In this document: positions 43,140 to 52,115 of the stretch, one piece after another | Numbering within the stretch: position 1 is the stretch's first letter | Layout: each line of letters starts with the position of its first letter | Assembly: GCA_023428755.1 (NCBI GenBank) | Contig: JAEYWX010000029.1 | Coordinates: 248,001-312,000, forward strand | DNA: 64,000 bases | From: Bacteroidota bacterium | Lineage (GTDB): Bacteria; Bacteroidota; Bacteroidia; Chitinophagales; Chitinophagaceae | Reading direction: 5' to 3' | The notes under the pieces: model-generated | What the model was told of the DNA's origin: nothing | The model's database searches: none | What the model saw: only the letters and a program-made list of their open reading frames with translations | Made by a program: the position numbers and the translations under genes

Positions 43140-43307
43140 GTAGCGTAAGTTTTTTTTCAGACGCAAAACAACAGAAAAAACACCATATTACTTGTTAGTT
43201 TTCGAAAAAATGCTGCGAAATCGATTGCGAATCGAAAAATTGTGGAAAATTTTTGGCTAAATTGGATAAATCAAACAATTGTTAGTGAAAAAATACAAAC
43301 ATGTATT

Positions 43308-44558
43308 TTATTCTAATTTGTTTTTCTTCCAGTCAATGGTTGCAATAATTGGTACAAGTATAAAGGGAAAGAAAATAGCACGGTAACGCACAATTGCTCC
43401 CAGTTGCGGAACAATATATCCTGTGAGGAGCAACAATACGATGGATACCAGAAACAGAAACTGCACCACAGAATGTTTGTACGGATTATCGGTAAACCTG
43501 AAGAACCAAACGGATACCAGTAACCAGATGCATAAGATTTCCAAGGCACTGGCTAAGTATAACGGAGAAAGAAATTCGGTAACGTAAGGCCGCACCAGTG
43601 CATGATTCAACGCCTGTGGGGCGTTTTGCAAAAATCCAATAAGCGTGGGTTCCAGCTTGCGCTGTGGTAAAAATGAGTTGCCGCCTAACTTGCTGAAATC
43701 TTTGTTGCGTAATACAATGGAAATCGGCAGGTCCAGTTTTGGATGAATGAATTTCGTTCCAAAAAATGCGGTAGTTCCAATCACTGTTACCAGCACAAAT
43801 GCGATCCACTTGCGCCTAAAATATTTTTCGGCCATCCACCATGCAAACAAGCCGGGAACACAAGCCAATACGACGTGGTTGCGAACGGGAAAGATCGCCA
43901 GCAGACAAAGGCCTATTAAAAGAATCGAACGCAGCCCCAGCTTTTTTTCTTTCAACGCAAAATACATGACATACACTAGCAGCGACATCAGCAAAAACAC
44001 AATCCCGTCTTTATGAATGCCAGATGACCAGAATAAGAATGAGGGCAGCAGAAATGTAGTGCAGGTGATGAGTAATTTCTTTCCGGGAAACACATCGTTC
44101 ATTACCCTGATGAATGCGATGGGGCCAAAGAAAGTAACAAACGAAAAGAAGATCACGTTTACATAATACCTCGATCCGCTGAGTACATTAAACAGCGATA
44201 CAATCTTGACCATATAAATATGTTTCAGATCGTTCCAGTATGAATTTACACTCGAAAAGAGATGGCGGTAATCTTTATCGTAGGGGTTATCTAAAATACT
44301 GGTAAAGTAACGCAGTGGGTTTTGGTATAGCAACTGCGTATCCTTTTTCGCATCAAAAAAGAATTTCCAGCTGTCGGACGAGAGTTCAAAATTGGGAATT
44401 GTGCTGTAATAATAACCGTACAGTACGCCGGCAGCCACCTTCAGCAGAAATAACCCAATGAGCCAGCCGTTGGATAAACCTGTTTGCCGGATAAATTTGA
44501 TCCTGGTAATGAGCCAGCAGAAGAAAACGAGATATGTAGCAAACAGGAAGTAAGTCAT
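43308..44558 (-). CDS. Polytopic membrane protein, possibly a GT-C-like glycosyltransferase or polymerase
   Basis: A 416-residue protein with ten or more hydrophobic segments. A long loop between segments (IPNFELSSDSWKFFFDAKKDTQLLYQNPLRYF) contains acidic and aromatic residues. The segment LLPSFLFWSSGIHKDGIVFLLMSLLVYVM resembles EpsG/Wzy-like or GT39-like membrane enzymes of polysaccharide synthesis (the FWSSGIHKDG loop in particular). No signature is decisive, so the role in surface polysaccharide assembly is inference. It diverges from purL with 85 bp between starts and has no clear terminator before 43140. Confidence 0.65.
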   Translation of the reverse strand: MTYFLFATYLVFFCWLITRIKFIRQTGLSNGWLIGLFLLKVAAGVLYGYYYSTIPNFELSSDSWKFFFDAKKDTQLLYQNPLRYFTSILDNPYDKDYRHLFSSVNSYWNDLKHIYMVKIVSLFNVLSGSRYYVNVIFFSFVTFFGPIAFIRVMNDVFPGKKLLITCTTFLLPSFLFWSSGIHKDGIVFLLMSLLVYVMYFALKEKKLGLRSILLIGLCLLAIFPVRNHVVLACVPGLFAWWMAEKYFRRKWIAFVLVTVIGTTAFFGTKFIHPKLDLPISIVLRNKDFSKLGGNSFLPQRKLEPTLIGFLQNAPQALNHALVRPYVTEFLSPLYLASALEILCIWLLVSVWFFRFTDNPYKHSVVQFLFLVSIVLLLLTGYIVPQLGAIVRYRAIFFPFILVPIIATIDWKKNKLE

Positions 44559-44619
44559 GTAATTGGCAGCAAATTAAAATATTTCTTTTCATACATTCAA
44601 ACCATTGCCCCTGCATTTG

Positions 44620-44627
44620 TACTTTTG
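44620..44627 (+). promoter_or_regulatory. -7 box of the purL-hldD operon
   Basis: TACTTTTG matches TAnnTTTG, 16 bp before the purL ATG at 44644. Confidence 0.6.
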
Positions 44628-44643
44628 CGCTTTCTTACACATC

Positions 44644-46878
44644 ATGGAAATAACAGCAAAAACCGCACAGCAGCTTCGTTTAACCGAAGAAGAATTTGAA
44701 TTAATTAAGCAAAAACTTGGTCGTACACCCAACTTCAATGAACTCTGTGCCTTTAGTGGTATGTGGAGTGAGCATTGCAGTTACAAGAACTCCATCAAAT
44801 GGCTCAAAACGTTGCCACGGGAGGGAGGACGTATGCTGGTAAAAGCCGGGGAGGAAAATGCAGGTTTAATGGATATTGGCGATAACCTAGGTGTAGTATT
44901 TAAAATTGAAAGTCATAATCACCCGTCGGCAATTGAACCGTTTCAAGGTGCTGCAACCGGTGTGGGTGGAATTCACCGTGATATCTTCACCATGGGTGCA
45001 CGCCCCATTGCGGCATTAAATTCACTGCGTTTCGGTAATCTCAAAGAAGCAAAAACGCAACACCTGTTAGGTGGAGTGGTGCACGGTATTGGTCATTATG
45101 GTAACTGTTTTGGTGTGCCAACCGTAGGTGGTGAAATTTATTTTGAAGATTGTTATCATACCAATCCGCTTGTGAATGCCATGAGTGTGGGCATTGTAAA
45201 AGCAGGTGAAACTGTTTCTGCAACAGCCTTGGGTGAAGGCAATCCTGTTTTCTTTGTAGGGAGTGCCACCGGTAAAGATGGTATTGGTGGTGCAAGTTTT
45301 GCCAGTGCTGATATTACTGCAGAAAGTGCAGAAGAATTACCTGCGGTACAAGTAGGTGATCCGTTCCAGGAAAAGAAATTATTAGAAGCTTGCTTAGAAG
45401 TAATTCAAACAGGTGCAGTTGTGGGTATGCAGGATATGGGTGCGGCCGGTATTATTTGTTCTACTGCCGAGATGAGTGCAAAAGGTGAAGTGGGTATGCG
45501 TATTGATCTGGATAAAGTGCCAACACGCCAGCAAAATATGAAGACATGGGAACTGTTACTGAGTGAAAGCCAAGAACGGATGTTGATGGTGGTGGAGAAA
45601 GGAAAAGAGCAGGCTGTATTGGATGTGTTTGAAAAATGGGATTTGCCTTGTTCTGAAATCGGCGAAGTAACAACCGACGGCATGTTGCGTTTTTATATGC
45701 ATGGTGAACTGGAAGCAGAATTACCGGCTTATGAATTGGTATTAGGAGGTGGTGCACCACAATACACAAGAGAGTATGCTGAACCTGCTTACTTCGAAAA
45801 GATAAAAGCTTTTGATGCAAACAGTATTGAAGTGCCCAACGATTTAAAAGCAGTGGCTGAACAGATCATTCAAATTCCCAACATTGCCAGCAAACGAACC
45901 GTTTATCACCAATACGATAGCATGGTGGGCACCGGTAACTCCAGCACCAATGCACCAACAGATGCTGCAGTGGTACATGTAAAAGGAACAAACAAAGGGT
46001 TAGCAGTAACAACTGATTGTAACAGTAAATATGTATTTGCGGATCCATATAAAGGTGCCATGATCGCTGTAAGCGAAGCAGCACGTAATATTGTTTGCAG
46101 CGGCGGCTTGCCATTGGGTGTTACCAACTGTTTGAATTTTGGTAATCCGTACGATCCGCAAGTGTATTATCAATTTGTACATGCTATTAAAGGAATGGGT
46201 GAGGCTTGTAAAAAGTTTGATACACCTGTTACCGGTGGTAATGTAAGTTTTTATAATCAAAGCCCCGATGGTGCGGTATATCCAACCCCAACGATTGGAA
46301 TGGTGGGATTGCTGGAAAACATCAACGATAAAATGACGCTTGATTTTAAAGCAGAAGGTGATGTTATTTTCTTAGTTGGACAATCAACCAACGATATCAA
46401 CTCAAGTGAGTATTTGCACAAACTGCACAAAGTGGAATTTAGTCCGGCTCCTCACTTTGATCTGGAAGAAGAGTTTGTGTTGCAGCAAACTATTGCATCA
46501 CTCATCAAACAAAAAGTAATTGTATCGGCACACGATGTAAGCGAAGGTGGATTGTTTACAACATTGCTGGAAGCATCGTTCAATAACAACCTTGGCTTTG
46601 ATGTGGTAGCTGATGACAGCAACATCCGCAAAGATGCCTATTGGTTTGGAGAAGGACAAAGCCGTGTGGTGGTAACAGTAAAGGCAGAGCAGGTGGCCGC
46701 TTTCAAAGCCGCATTGGGAAATCATCCCTATGCTGAATTAGGCGTAGTAACCAACGGTAGTATTGAAGTTGATGGCATGGAATGGGGAACAGTACTGAGT
46801 TGGAAAGAAAAATATGATACAGCCATTGAAAATTTATTGGCTGGTCATGAAAGTGAACATGCATTAACGGCATTGTAA
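44644..46878 (+). CDS. purL: Phosphoribosylformylglycinamidine synthase II (small PurL)
   Basis: From ATG 44644 the enzyme has 744 residues, the small PurL type that needs separate PurQ and PurS. ELCAFSGMWSEHCSYKNS near residue 35 has the catalytic His, FKIESHNHPSAIEPFQGAATGVGGI near 85 the ATP and metal site, MQDMGAAGIICSTAEM near 265 and VSAHDVSEGGL near 625. It converts FGAR, glutamine-derived ammonia and ATP to FGAM in purine synthesis. Thirteen residues of an upstream frame are excluded because the promoter box lies inside them. Its stop overlaps the hldD start (TAATG). Confidence 0.95.
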   Translation: MEITAKTAQQLRLTEEEFELIKQKLGRTPNFNELCAFSGMWSEHCSYKNSIKWLKTLPREGGRMLVKAGEENAGLMDIGDNLGVVFKIESHNHPSAIEPFQGAATGVGGIHRDIFTMGARPIAALNSLRFGNLKEAKTQHLLGGVVHGIGHYGNCFGVPTVGGEIYFEDCYHTNPLVNAMSVGIVKAGETVSATALGEGNPVFFVGSATGKDGIGGASFASADITAESAEELPAVQVGDPFQEKKLLEACLEVIQTGAVVGMQDMGAAGIICSTAEMSAKGEVGMRIDLDKVPTRQQNMKTWELLLSESQERMLMVVEKGKEQAVLDVFEKWDLPCSEIGEVTTDGMLRFYMHGELEAELPAYELVLGGGAPQYTREYAEPAYFEKIKAFDANSIEVPNDLKAVAEQIIQIPNIASKRTVYHQYDSMVGTGNSSTNAPTDAAVVHVKGTNKGLAVTTDCNSKYVFADPYKGAMIAVSEAARNIVCSGGLPLGVTNCLNFGNPYDPQVYYQFVHAIKGMGEACKKFDTPVTGGNVSFYNQSPDGAVYPTPTIGMVGLLENINDKMTLDFKAEGDVIFLVGQSTNDINSSEYLHKLHKVEFSPAPHFDLEEEFVLQQTIASLIKQKVIVSAHDVSEGGLFTTLLEASFNNNLGFDVVADDSNIRKDAYWFGEGQSRVVVTVKAEQVAAFKAALGNHPYAELGVVTNGSIEVDGMEWGTVLSWKEKYDTAIENLLAGHESEHALTAL

Positions 46879-47858
46879 TGAAAAAAGAAGCGGCCATTAT
46901 TGTGACAGGTGCTGCAGGTTTTATCGGCAGTTGCATGGTTGAATATTTGAATGAGCATGGATTTGCCAATCTGATTCTGGTAGATGAGTTCAACCGTGAG
47001 GCAAAGCAGCCGAATTTTTCAGGTAAGAAGTTTACAAAACAAGTAGAACGTGAAGAATTGTTCACCTGGCTGTACAACGATAAACCGCAAATCGATTTCG
47101 TGATTCACCTCGGGGCACGAACCGATACAACAGAATTTGATTATTCCATTCATCAGCATCTCAACGTTGAATATTCGCAACAAATATGGAACTATTGCAC
47201 ATTGAATAATGTGCCGCTGATTTATGCGTCAAGTGCTGCTACGTATGGCGATGGAGAAATGGGTTACAAAGATGAACATGCTCTGTGTCATCAGCTGAAA
47301 CCGCTCAATCCCTATGGCATTTCAAAAAATGAATTTGATAAATGGGTATTGCATCAAAATGATCATCCGCCTTTCTGGGTTGGCTTAAAGTTCTTTAATG
47401 TGTATGGTCCCAACGAATATCACAAAGGCAGAATGGCCAGTGTCATCTTTCATGCGTTCAATCAAATTCAGCAGAATGGAACAATGAAATTATTCCGTTC
47501 GCACAAAGAAGGGTTTAAAGACGGTGAGCAGTTACGTGACTTTGTGTATGTAAAAGATGTAGTAAGTGTAATTGCATGGCTCATGGAACAGCAGCCCGCA
47601 TCTGCTATTTATAATTTGGGAACCGGTAAAGCAAGAAGCTTTCATGACTTGGTAGCTGCCACATTCAAAGCGCTGGATCTGGAAACAAAGATCGAGTTTA
47701 TTGATATGCCGGAAGACATCAGGGATAAATATCAATACTTCACAGAAGCAGATATGCAGAAGTTGAGACACGCAGGTTACAACCGATCGTTCGCTTCATT
47801 GGAAGATGGAGTAAGCGATTATGTAAAAAATTATCTCGTTGGTCATCGTTATTATTAA
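46878..47858 (+). CDS. hldD: ADP-L-glycero-D-manno-heptose 6-epimerase
   Basis: A 326-residue extended short-chain dehydrogenase. IIVTGAAGFIGSCMVEYLNEHG is the NADP-binding glycine motif, FVIHLGARTDTTE near residue 75 and IYASSAATYGDG follow, with NPYGISKNEFDKW near 142 holding the catalytic YxxxK. LKFFNVYGPNEYHKGRMASV near 172 is diagnostic for HldD. It epimerises ADP-heptose for lipopolysaccharide core, which the family 9 glycosyltransferase in this window may use. Its ATG overlaps the purL stop by one base, so it is translationally coupled although the pathways are unrelated. Confidence 0.93.
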   Translation: MKKEAAIIVTGAAGFIGSCMVEYLNEHGFANLILVDEFNREAKQPNFSGKKFTKQVEREELFTWLYNDKPQIDFVIHLGARTDTTEFDYSIHQHLNVEYSQQIWNYCTLNNVPLIYASSAATYGDGEMGYKDEHALCHQLKPLNPYGISKNEFDKWVLHQNDHPPFWVGLKFFNVYGPNEYHKGRMASVIFHAFNQIQQNGTMKLFRSHKEGFKDGEQLRDFVYVKDVVSVIAWLMEQQPASAIYNLGTGKARSFHDLVAATFKALDLETKIEFIDMPEDIRDKYQYFTEADMQKLRHAGYNRSFASLEDGVSDYVKNYLVGHRYY

Positions 47859-47884
47859 TAACTTTAACCCATTAACGAAAAAGC

Positions 47885-47912
47885 ATGCCGCAGTGAAAAA
47901 TCGCTGCGGCAT
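47885..47912 (+). terminator. Intrinsic terminator of the purL-hldD operon
   Basis: ATGCCGCAG (47885-47893) and CTGCGGCAT (47904-47912) pair perfectly, followed by TTTATT. Confidence 0.8.
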
Positions 47913-47935
47913 TTTATTAGCAAAAAATCTCAGTT

Positions 47936-48730
47936 ATGAATAAGAAGATTGCCATTATCGGCGGCGGGAACCTTGGTGTTGCGATTGCAGAAGGATTGAT
48001 CAAAAGTAGTTTCTGCATTCCCAGTCATATTATTGTTACCAAACGAAATATCAAAACGCTGGAAGATCTGGAGCGCAAAGGTGTTTTGGTTACCAACGAT
48101 AATAATGAAGCCGTTCGTTATGCCGATCTGGTGATCCTGGCTGTAAAGCCTTTTCAGATAAAAGAAGTGTTGTTGGGTATGAAAGAAGAATTGAACGCTT
48201 CCCGGCATGTAGTGGTAAGTGTGGTTACAGGTGTACTGATAAAAGATATGCAGGAGTGGATCGGCGATGAAATGCCCATTATGCGTGCCATGCCAAACAC
48301 GGCCATTGCCATACAGGAAAGTATGACCTGCATCAGTGCAAAAAATACCGTGCAGGAACAACTCGATTATGTACACGATCTGTTTTCACAACTGGGTCGT
48401 GTAGCATTGATCGAAGAAAAACTGATGGATGCAGCAACAGTACTGGGTGCCTGTGGCATTGCGTATGCATTGCGTTATATCCGTGCAAGCATACAGGGTG
48501 GTATTGAAATTGGGTTTGATGCAAAAACAGCAACACTCATTGCAGCACAAACAGTGAATGGTGCTGCTGAATTACTGATACAGAAAGGATCGCATCCCGA
48601 AGCAGAAATTGATAAAGTAACTACACCACGTGGTTGCACCATTGCAGGATTGAATGAAATGGAACACATGGGCTTCAGTTCATCGCTGATCAAAGGAATT
48701 AAGACGAGTTATGAAACGATAGGGAAATAG
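47936..48730 (+). CDS. proC: Pyrroline-5-carboxylate reductase
   Basis: A 264-residue enzyme. KKIAIIGGGNLGVAIAEGLIKS is the NADP-binding motif at the N-terminus, ADLVILAVKPFQIKEVL near residue 62, MRAMPNTAIAIQESMTC near 115, and the C-terminal signature VTTPRGCTIAGLNEME near 222, where family members read TxPGGTTxxGL. It performs the last step of proline synthesis from pyrroline-5-carboxylate. The gene follows the hldD terminator by 23 bp, and no clear -7 box is visible, so partial read-through is possible. Downstream lies pyrG with its own promoter. Confidence 0.93.
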   Translation: MNKKIAIIGGGNLGVAIAEGLIKSSFCIPSHIIVTKRNIKTLEDLERKGVLVTNDNNEAVRYADLVILAVKPFQIKEVLLGMKEELNASRHVVVSVVTGVLIKDMQEWIGDEMPIMRAMPNTAIAIQESMTCISAKNTVQEQLDYVHDLFSQLGRVALIEEKLMDAATVLGACGIAYALRYIRASIQGGIEIGFDAKTATLIAAQTVNGAAELLIQKGSHPEAEIDKVTTPRGCTIAGLNEMEHMGFSSSLIKGIKTSYETIGK

Positions 48731-48799
48731 TTCCAAATTCTTCTTTCCTTGTTTTTTCCACAGTATTCAATGGTTTTTTTTCAATTAAAAAAATCCTCG

Positions 48800-48807
48800 T
48801 AGGTTTG
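48800..48807 (+). promoter_or_regulatory. -7 box of pyrG
   Basis: TAGGTTTG matches TAnnTTTG. It lies 70 bp before the pyrG start, leaving a longer leader than most genes here, preceded by T- and A-runs. Confidence 0.55.
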
Positions 48808-48877
48808 CATGACCTCCACGATTTAATTCTTCCATTTTACATTCAGGCAGGTCCGTTAAACTTGAAAATTTATTTTT

Positions 48878-50527
48878 ATGGCCAAGTACATTTTTGTAAC
48901 CGGTGGCGTTACATCTTCATTGGGTAAAGGAATCATTGCAGCTTCGCTGGCAAAATTGTTACAGGCCCGTGGGTTTAAAGTAACTATCCAAAAGTTCGAC
49001 CCATACATCAACGTAGATCCTGGAACCCTCAATCCTTACGAGCACGGTGAGTGTTTCGTAACAGAAGACGGTGCCGAAACCGATCTGGATCTTGGTCACT
49101 ACGAACGTTTCCTCAATATTCATACAACACAGGCCAACAATGTAACTACCGGACGTATTTATCAAACTGTTATCAACAAAGAACGGGAAGGTGCATATTT
49201 GGGTAAAACCGTTCAGGTAGTTCCCCATATTACCGATGAGATCAAACGACGCATGTTGTTATTAGGAAAAGATGGCAAGTATGATATCGTGATTACAGAA
49301 ATTGGTGGAACAGTGGGTGATATTGAATCGCTTCCGTTTGTAGAAGCTGTGCGGCAGATCCAATGGGAACTGCCGGAGGAGGATTGCCTGGTGGTTCATC
49401 TTACATTGATTCCTTATTTGAAAGCAGCGAAAGAATTAAAAACCAAGCCAACCCAGCACAGTGTTCGTTTGCTGAGCCAGGAAGGTGTACATCCTGATAT
49501 TATTGTTTGCAGAACAGAACGTTCGTTGAGTACAGAAATTCGTCGCAAGATTGCTTTGTTCTGTAATGTAAAACCGGAAGCAGTAATTGAAGCAATGGAC
49601 GCTTCTACCATTTATGAAGTGCCGTTGTTTATGCTCAAAGAAAAGCTGGATGTTATCTGTTTGCGCAAACTCAGCGTTACCATTTTCCCCGAACCAGAAT
49701 TAGAAAATTGGAAGAAGTTTCTTGACAAACTGAAATACCCAAAGAGTCAGGTAAATATTGGATTGATTGGAAAGTACATTGAACTGCAGGATGCCTATAA
49801 ATCCATCCTTGAAAGTTTTATTCATGCTGGAGCCATGAACGAATGCAAGGTGAATGTGGTGAATGTGCACAGTGAATTTATTACCGACCAAAACGTTGCG
49901 GAGAAATTAGCTGGTTTGGATGGTTTATTAGTAGCGCCTGGCTTTGGAAACCGTGGTATTGAAGGAAAGATCACGGCCATAAAGTATGCCCGTGAAAATG
50001 GCTTGCCGTTCTTTGGTATTTGCCTGGGTATGCAAATGGCTTGTGTAGAATATGCTCGGAATGTATTGGGATTAAAAGATGCTCATTCGTTTGAAATGAA
50101 CGCTGATACTCCCGATCCTGTGATCGATATTATGGAAGAACAGAAAAAGATCACCAGCAAAGGTGGTACTATGCGACTGGGTTCATATCCCTGCGAAATT
50201 AAACCAGGTACACTGGCTGAGCAGATCTACGGAAGTTTAGAGATCAACGAACGCCACCGTCACCGTTACGAGTTCAATAACAAATATCTTGATGCATTTG
50301 AGAAAGCGGGTATGATCCCCAGTGGAAAAAATCCAGAAACAGGTTTGGTGGAGATCATGGAAAATCCCAAGCATCCATTCTTTATTGGTGTACAATATCA
50401 TCCTGAACTGAAAAGTACAGTGGAGAATCCTGCACCGCTGTTTGTACATTTTATCAAGGCCGCAAAAGAATATTCGGAGCGTCAGCAATCGATCAAAAAT
50501 CCGCTGCTGGAAAGTGAAATGATCTGA
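48878..50527 (+). CDS. pyrG: CTP synthase
   Basis: A 549-residue enzyme. The N-terminal synthase domain starts AKYIFVTGGVTSSLGKGIIAASLAKLL with the P-loop. DPYINVDPGTLNPYEHGECFVTEDGAETDLDLGHYERF near residue 42 is the UTP/metal site. The C-terminal glutamine amidotransferase domain has GLLVAPGFGNRGIEGK near 355 and the nucleophile FGICLGMQMACVEY near 385, with the catalytic His/Glu pair in GVQYHPELKS near 508. It makes CTP from UTP and glutamine. Single gene. Confidence 0.96.
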   Translation: MAKYIFVTGGVTSSLGKGIIAASLAKLLQARGFKVTIQKFDPYINVDPGTLNPYEHGECFVTEDGAETDLDLGHYERFLNIHTTQANNVTTGRIYQTVINKEREGAYLGKTVQVVPHITDEIKRRMLLLGKDGKYDIVITEIGGTVGDIESLPFVEAVRQIQWELPEEDCLVVHLTLIPYLKAAKELKTKPTQHSVRLLSQEGVHPDIIVCRTERSLSTEIRRKIALFCNVKPEAVIEAMDASTIYEVPLFMLKEKLDVICLRKLSVTIFPEPELENWKKFLDKLKYPKSQVNIGLIGKYIELQDAYKSILESFIHAGAMNECKVNVVNVHSEFITDQNVAEKLAGLDGLLVAPGFGNRGIEGKITAIKYARENGLPFFGICLGMQMACVEYARNVLGLKDAHSFEMNADTPDPVIDIMEEQKKITSKGGTMRLGSYPCEIKPGTLAEQIYGSLEINERHRHRYEFNNKYLDAFEKAGMIPSGKNPETGLVEIMENPKHPFFIGVQYHPELKSTVENPAPLFVHFIKAAKEYSERQQSIKNPLLESEMI

Positions 50528-50639
50528 TAATTTATAGTTTTTAGTTTTTGGTTTTTGGTTGCTTGAAAGTTGAACCGGTTGATAAGATTCAAAAGGTTGT
50601 CGTAACAAGAAACCAAAAACCTCAAACCATAAACTGAAT

Positions 50640-51836
50640 TTAATTCTCCGGTCGTCCAATCATTTGTTGTTTGATCTTTTCCCAGAAGCCCTGCACATTT
50701 TCATCATTGCGTTTCCAATCTTTGCCGAAATGATTGAGTTTGTTCCGTTGTTCATCTTTTTGCATACGGAAAAACTCTTCCATTGTTTCTGTATCCTGCT
50801 GCATGGCTAATTTGTTGTACAGGCGTTTCATGTCTTTTTCATAATCGGCACTTTCTGCTGCCATTATTTTTTCAAGTGCTTCCCGCTGTTTTACTTTTTC
50901 ATCGTACACGCCCACAGGCAAGAGTGTTTTGGCAATCACCGGCATCAATTCAATCAGCATCAAAATAATTAAGATGAGATAATAACGGAACTGTAAAGCG
51001 CCATTCTCTTTGAGTAAATTATTCATGGCTTCAATACGGGTTAAAAAACCGGTGTTGAGATAATTTAAAAAATCGGCTTCCTGTTTCTTGATCGTGGTTT
51101 CCATTTGATTCAACTCTTCATCAATGACCGAAATCCGTTGCTGCTGTTGCGTTTGCAATACTTTGTATTCAGCATCCAGTTTTTGGTATTCATTTCGTTT
51201 GGCAATGGCAATATCCTGGATACCTACTTTGCCGCTGCCGCCACTGCCATCTGTTTCAGCAATAAATTTTTCACGGGCCGTATTTACATCGGCATATTTC
51301 GCTGCCAGTTCTTTTTGCAGATCGGTTTTTTCTTTCAGCAACTCATCTTTCCTGTTTTTATACAACAGGTCAAGCTCCGTACGTTTGGTGAGTTTGCGTT
51401 TTTCATTGTCCAACGATACTTGCATGTTGATTTCTTTATCAAACATGAAAAGAATAGCAGGTTGCGCCATAAACGTTCCAATGGTTAAGGCCAGTACGCC
51501 ACGAAAGAGGAGTGGAGTGAATTTTCGTTTGTTGAACTGGTTAATGCCTTTGATGAGTGCCCGATCGATACTCAGGATCACAAAGCCCATAAACACACCA
51601 CTCCCAACATAAAGAAATACATTGTCGATAACAGTTGAGAAAAAATAGGTCCATGCAAGCGTGGCAAATATCCAGGTGGCTAGCACGCTCATCCCAACAA
51701 TGCGGTAGCGGTTCCTGTCAACTACACAATCCTTGATCAGTTCTTTTTCGGCTGTCGCTAGCCACCAAAGCAGTTCATCGGTTTGGGTAGGGGCATACGC
51801 TTCCCCTGCGTACATGGGTGTAGTGGGTTGACTCAT
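50640..51836 (-). CDS. DUF4407 membrane protein with a coiled-coil region
   Basis: A 398-residue protein. Residues 20-130 contain three to four hydrophobic segments (VGMSVLATWIFATLAWTYFF, FLYVGSGVFMGFVILSIDRALIKG, LLFRGVLALTIGTFMAQPAILF). They are followed by a long charged helical stretch from 135 to 265 (ELLKEKTDLQKELAAKYADV) that should form a coiled coil, a final membrane segment YYLILIILMLIELMPVIAKTLLP, and a cytoplasmic tail. This is the DUF4407 layout, common in Bacteroidota; its function is unknown. Convergent with pyrG without a strong terminator between them. Confidence 0.88.
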   Translation of the reverse strand: MSQPTTPMYAGEAYAPTQTDELLWWLATAEKELIKDCVVDRNRYRIVGMSVLATWIFATLAWTYFFSTVIDNVFLYVGSGVFMGFVILSIDRALIKGINQFNKRKFTPLLFRGVLALTIGTFMAQPAILFMFDKEINMQVSLDNEKRKLTKRTELDLLYKNRKDELLKEKTDLQKELAAKYADVNTAREKFIAETDGSGGSGKVGIQDIAIAKRNEYQKLDAEYKVLQTQQQQRISVIDEELNQMETTIKKQEADFLNYLNTGFLTRIEAMNNLLKENGALQFRYYLILIILMLIELMPVIAKTLLPVGVYDEKVKQREALEKIMAAESADYEKDMKRLYNKLAMQQDTETMEEFFRMQKDEQRNKLNHFGKDWKRNDENVQGFWEKIKQQMIGRPEN

Positions 51837-51954
51837 AAAAATGGTTTAATTATTAAGCTTGGTTAAAGCGGGAACAGCTAAGTGGTTAAAGCAGGAATTA
51901 AACGAGTGGTAAAAATAGTTATTGTAAAAGAAATGGTAAAGAAAGGGAGTGGTG

Positions 51955-52070
51955 AGTGGTAAGTTGTGAATGGTTAGAGGTGAATAATTAATAGGCAATG
52001 GGCAATATGCAATGGGCAAACAAATCTGCAATCGCCAATCTAAAATCTCAAATTACCTCCTACTTCATAC
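51955..52070. repeat. Low-complexity intergenic repeats (ggcaatgggcaatatgcaatgg type)
   Basis: The 279 bp between the DUF4407 gene and yidC has tandem-like gcaatgggcaat units near 51992-52020 and gccaatctaaaatctcaaatt near 52031-52055. The first part (51842-51955) is purine-rich with repeated gtggtaaa units. No gene fits. Confidence 0.5.
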
Positions 52071-52085
52071 TTGCCCCCAAATACC

Positions 52086-52093
52086 TACCTTTG
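52086..52093 (+). promoter_or_regulatory. -7 box of yidC
   Basis: TACCTTTG matches TAnnTTTG, 22 bp before the ATG at 52116. Confidence 0.6.
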
Positions 52094-52115
52094 CCGCTCC
52101 AAAATAAATACTCAG

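Noticed and set aside
45461..46260. Several long antisense frames inside purL
   Set aside because: PurL motifs run through the whole region on the plus strand; the antisense frames are His/Leu-rich artefacts of codon use.
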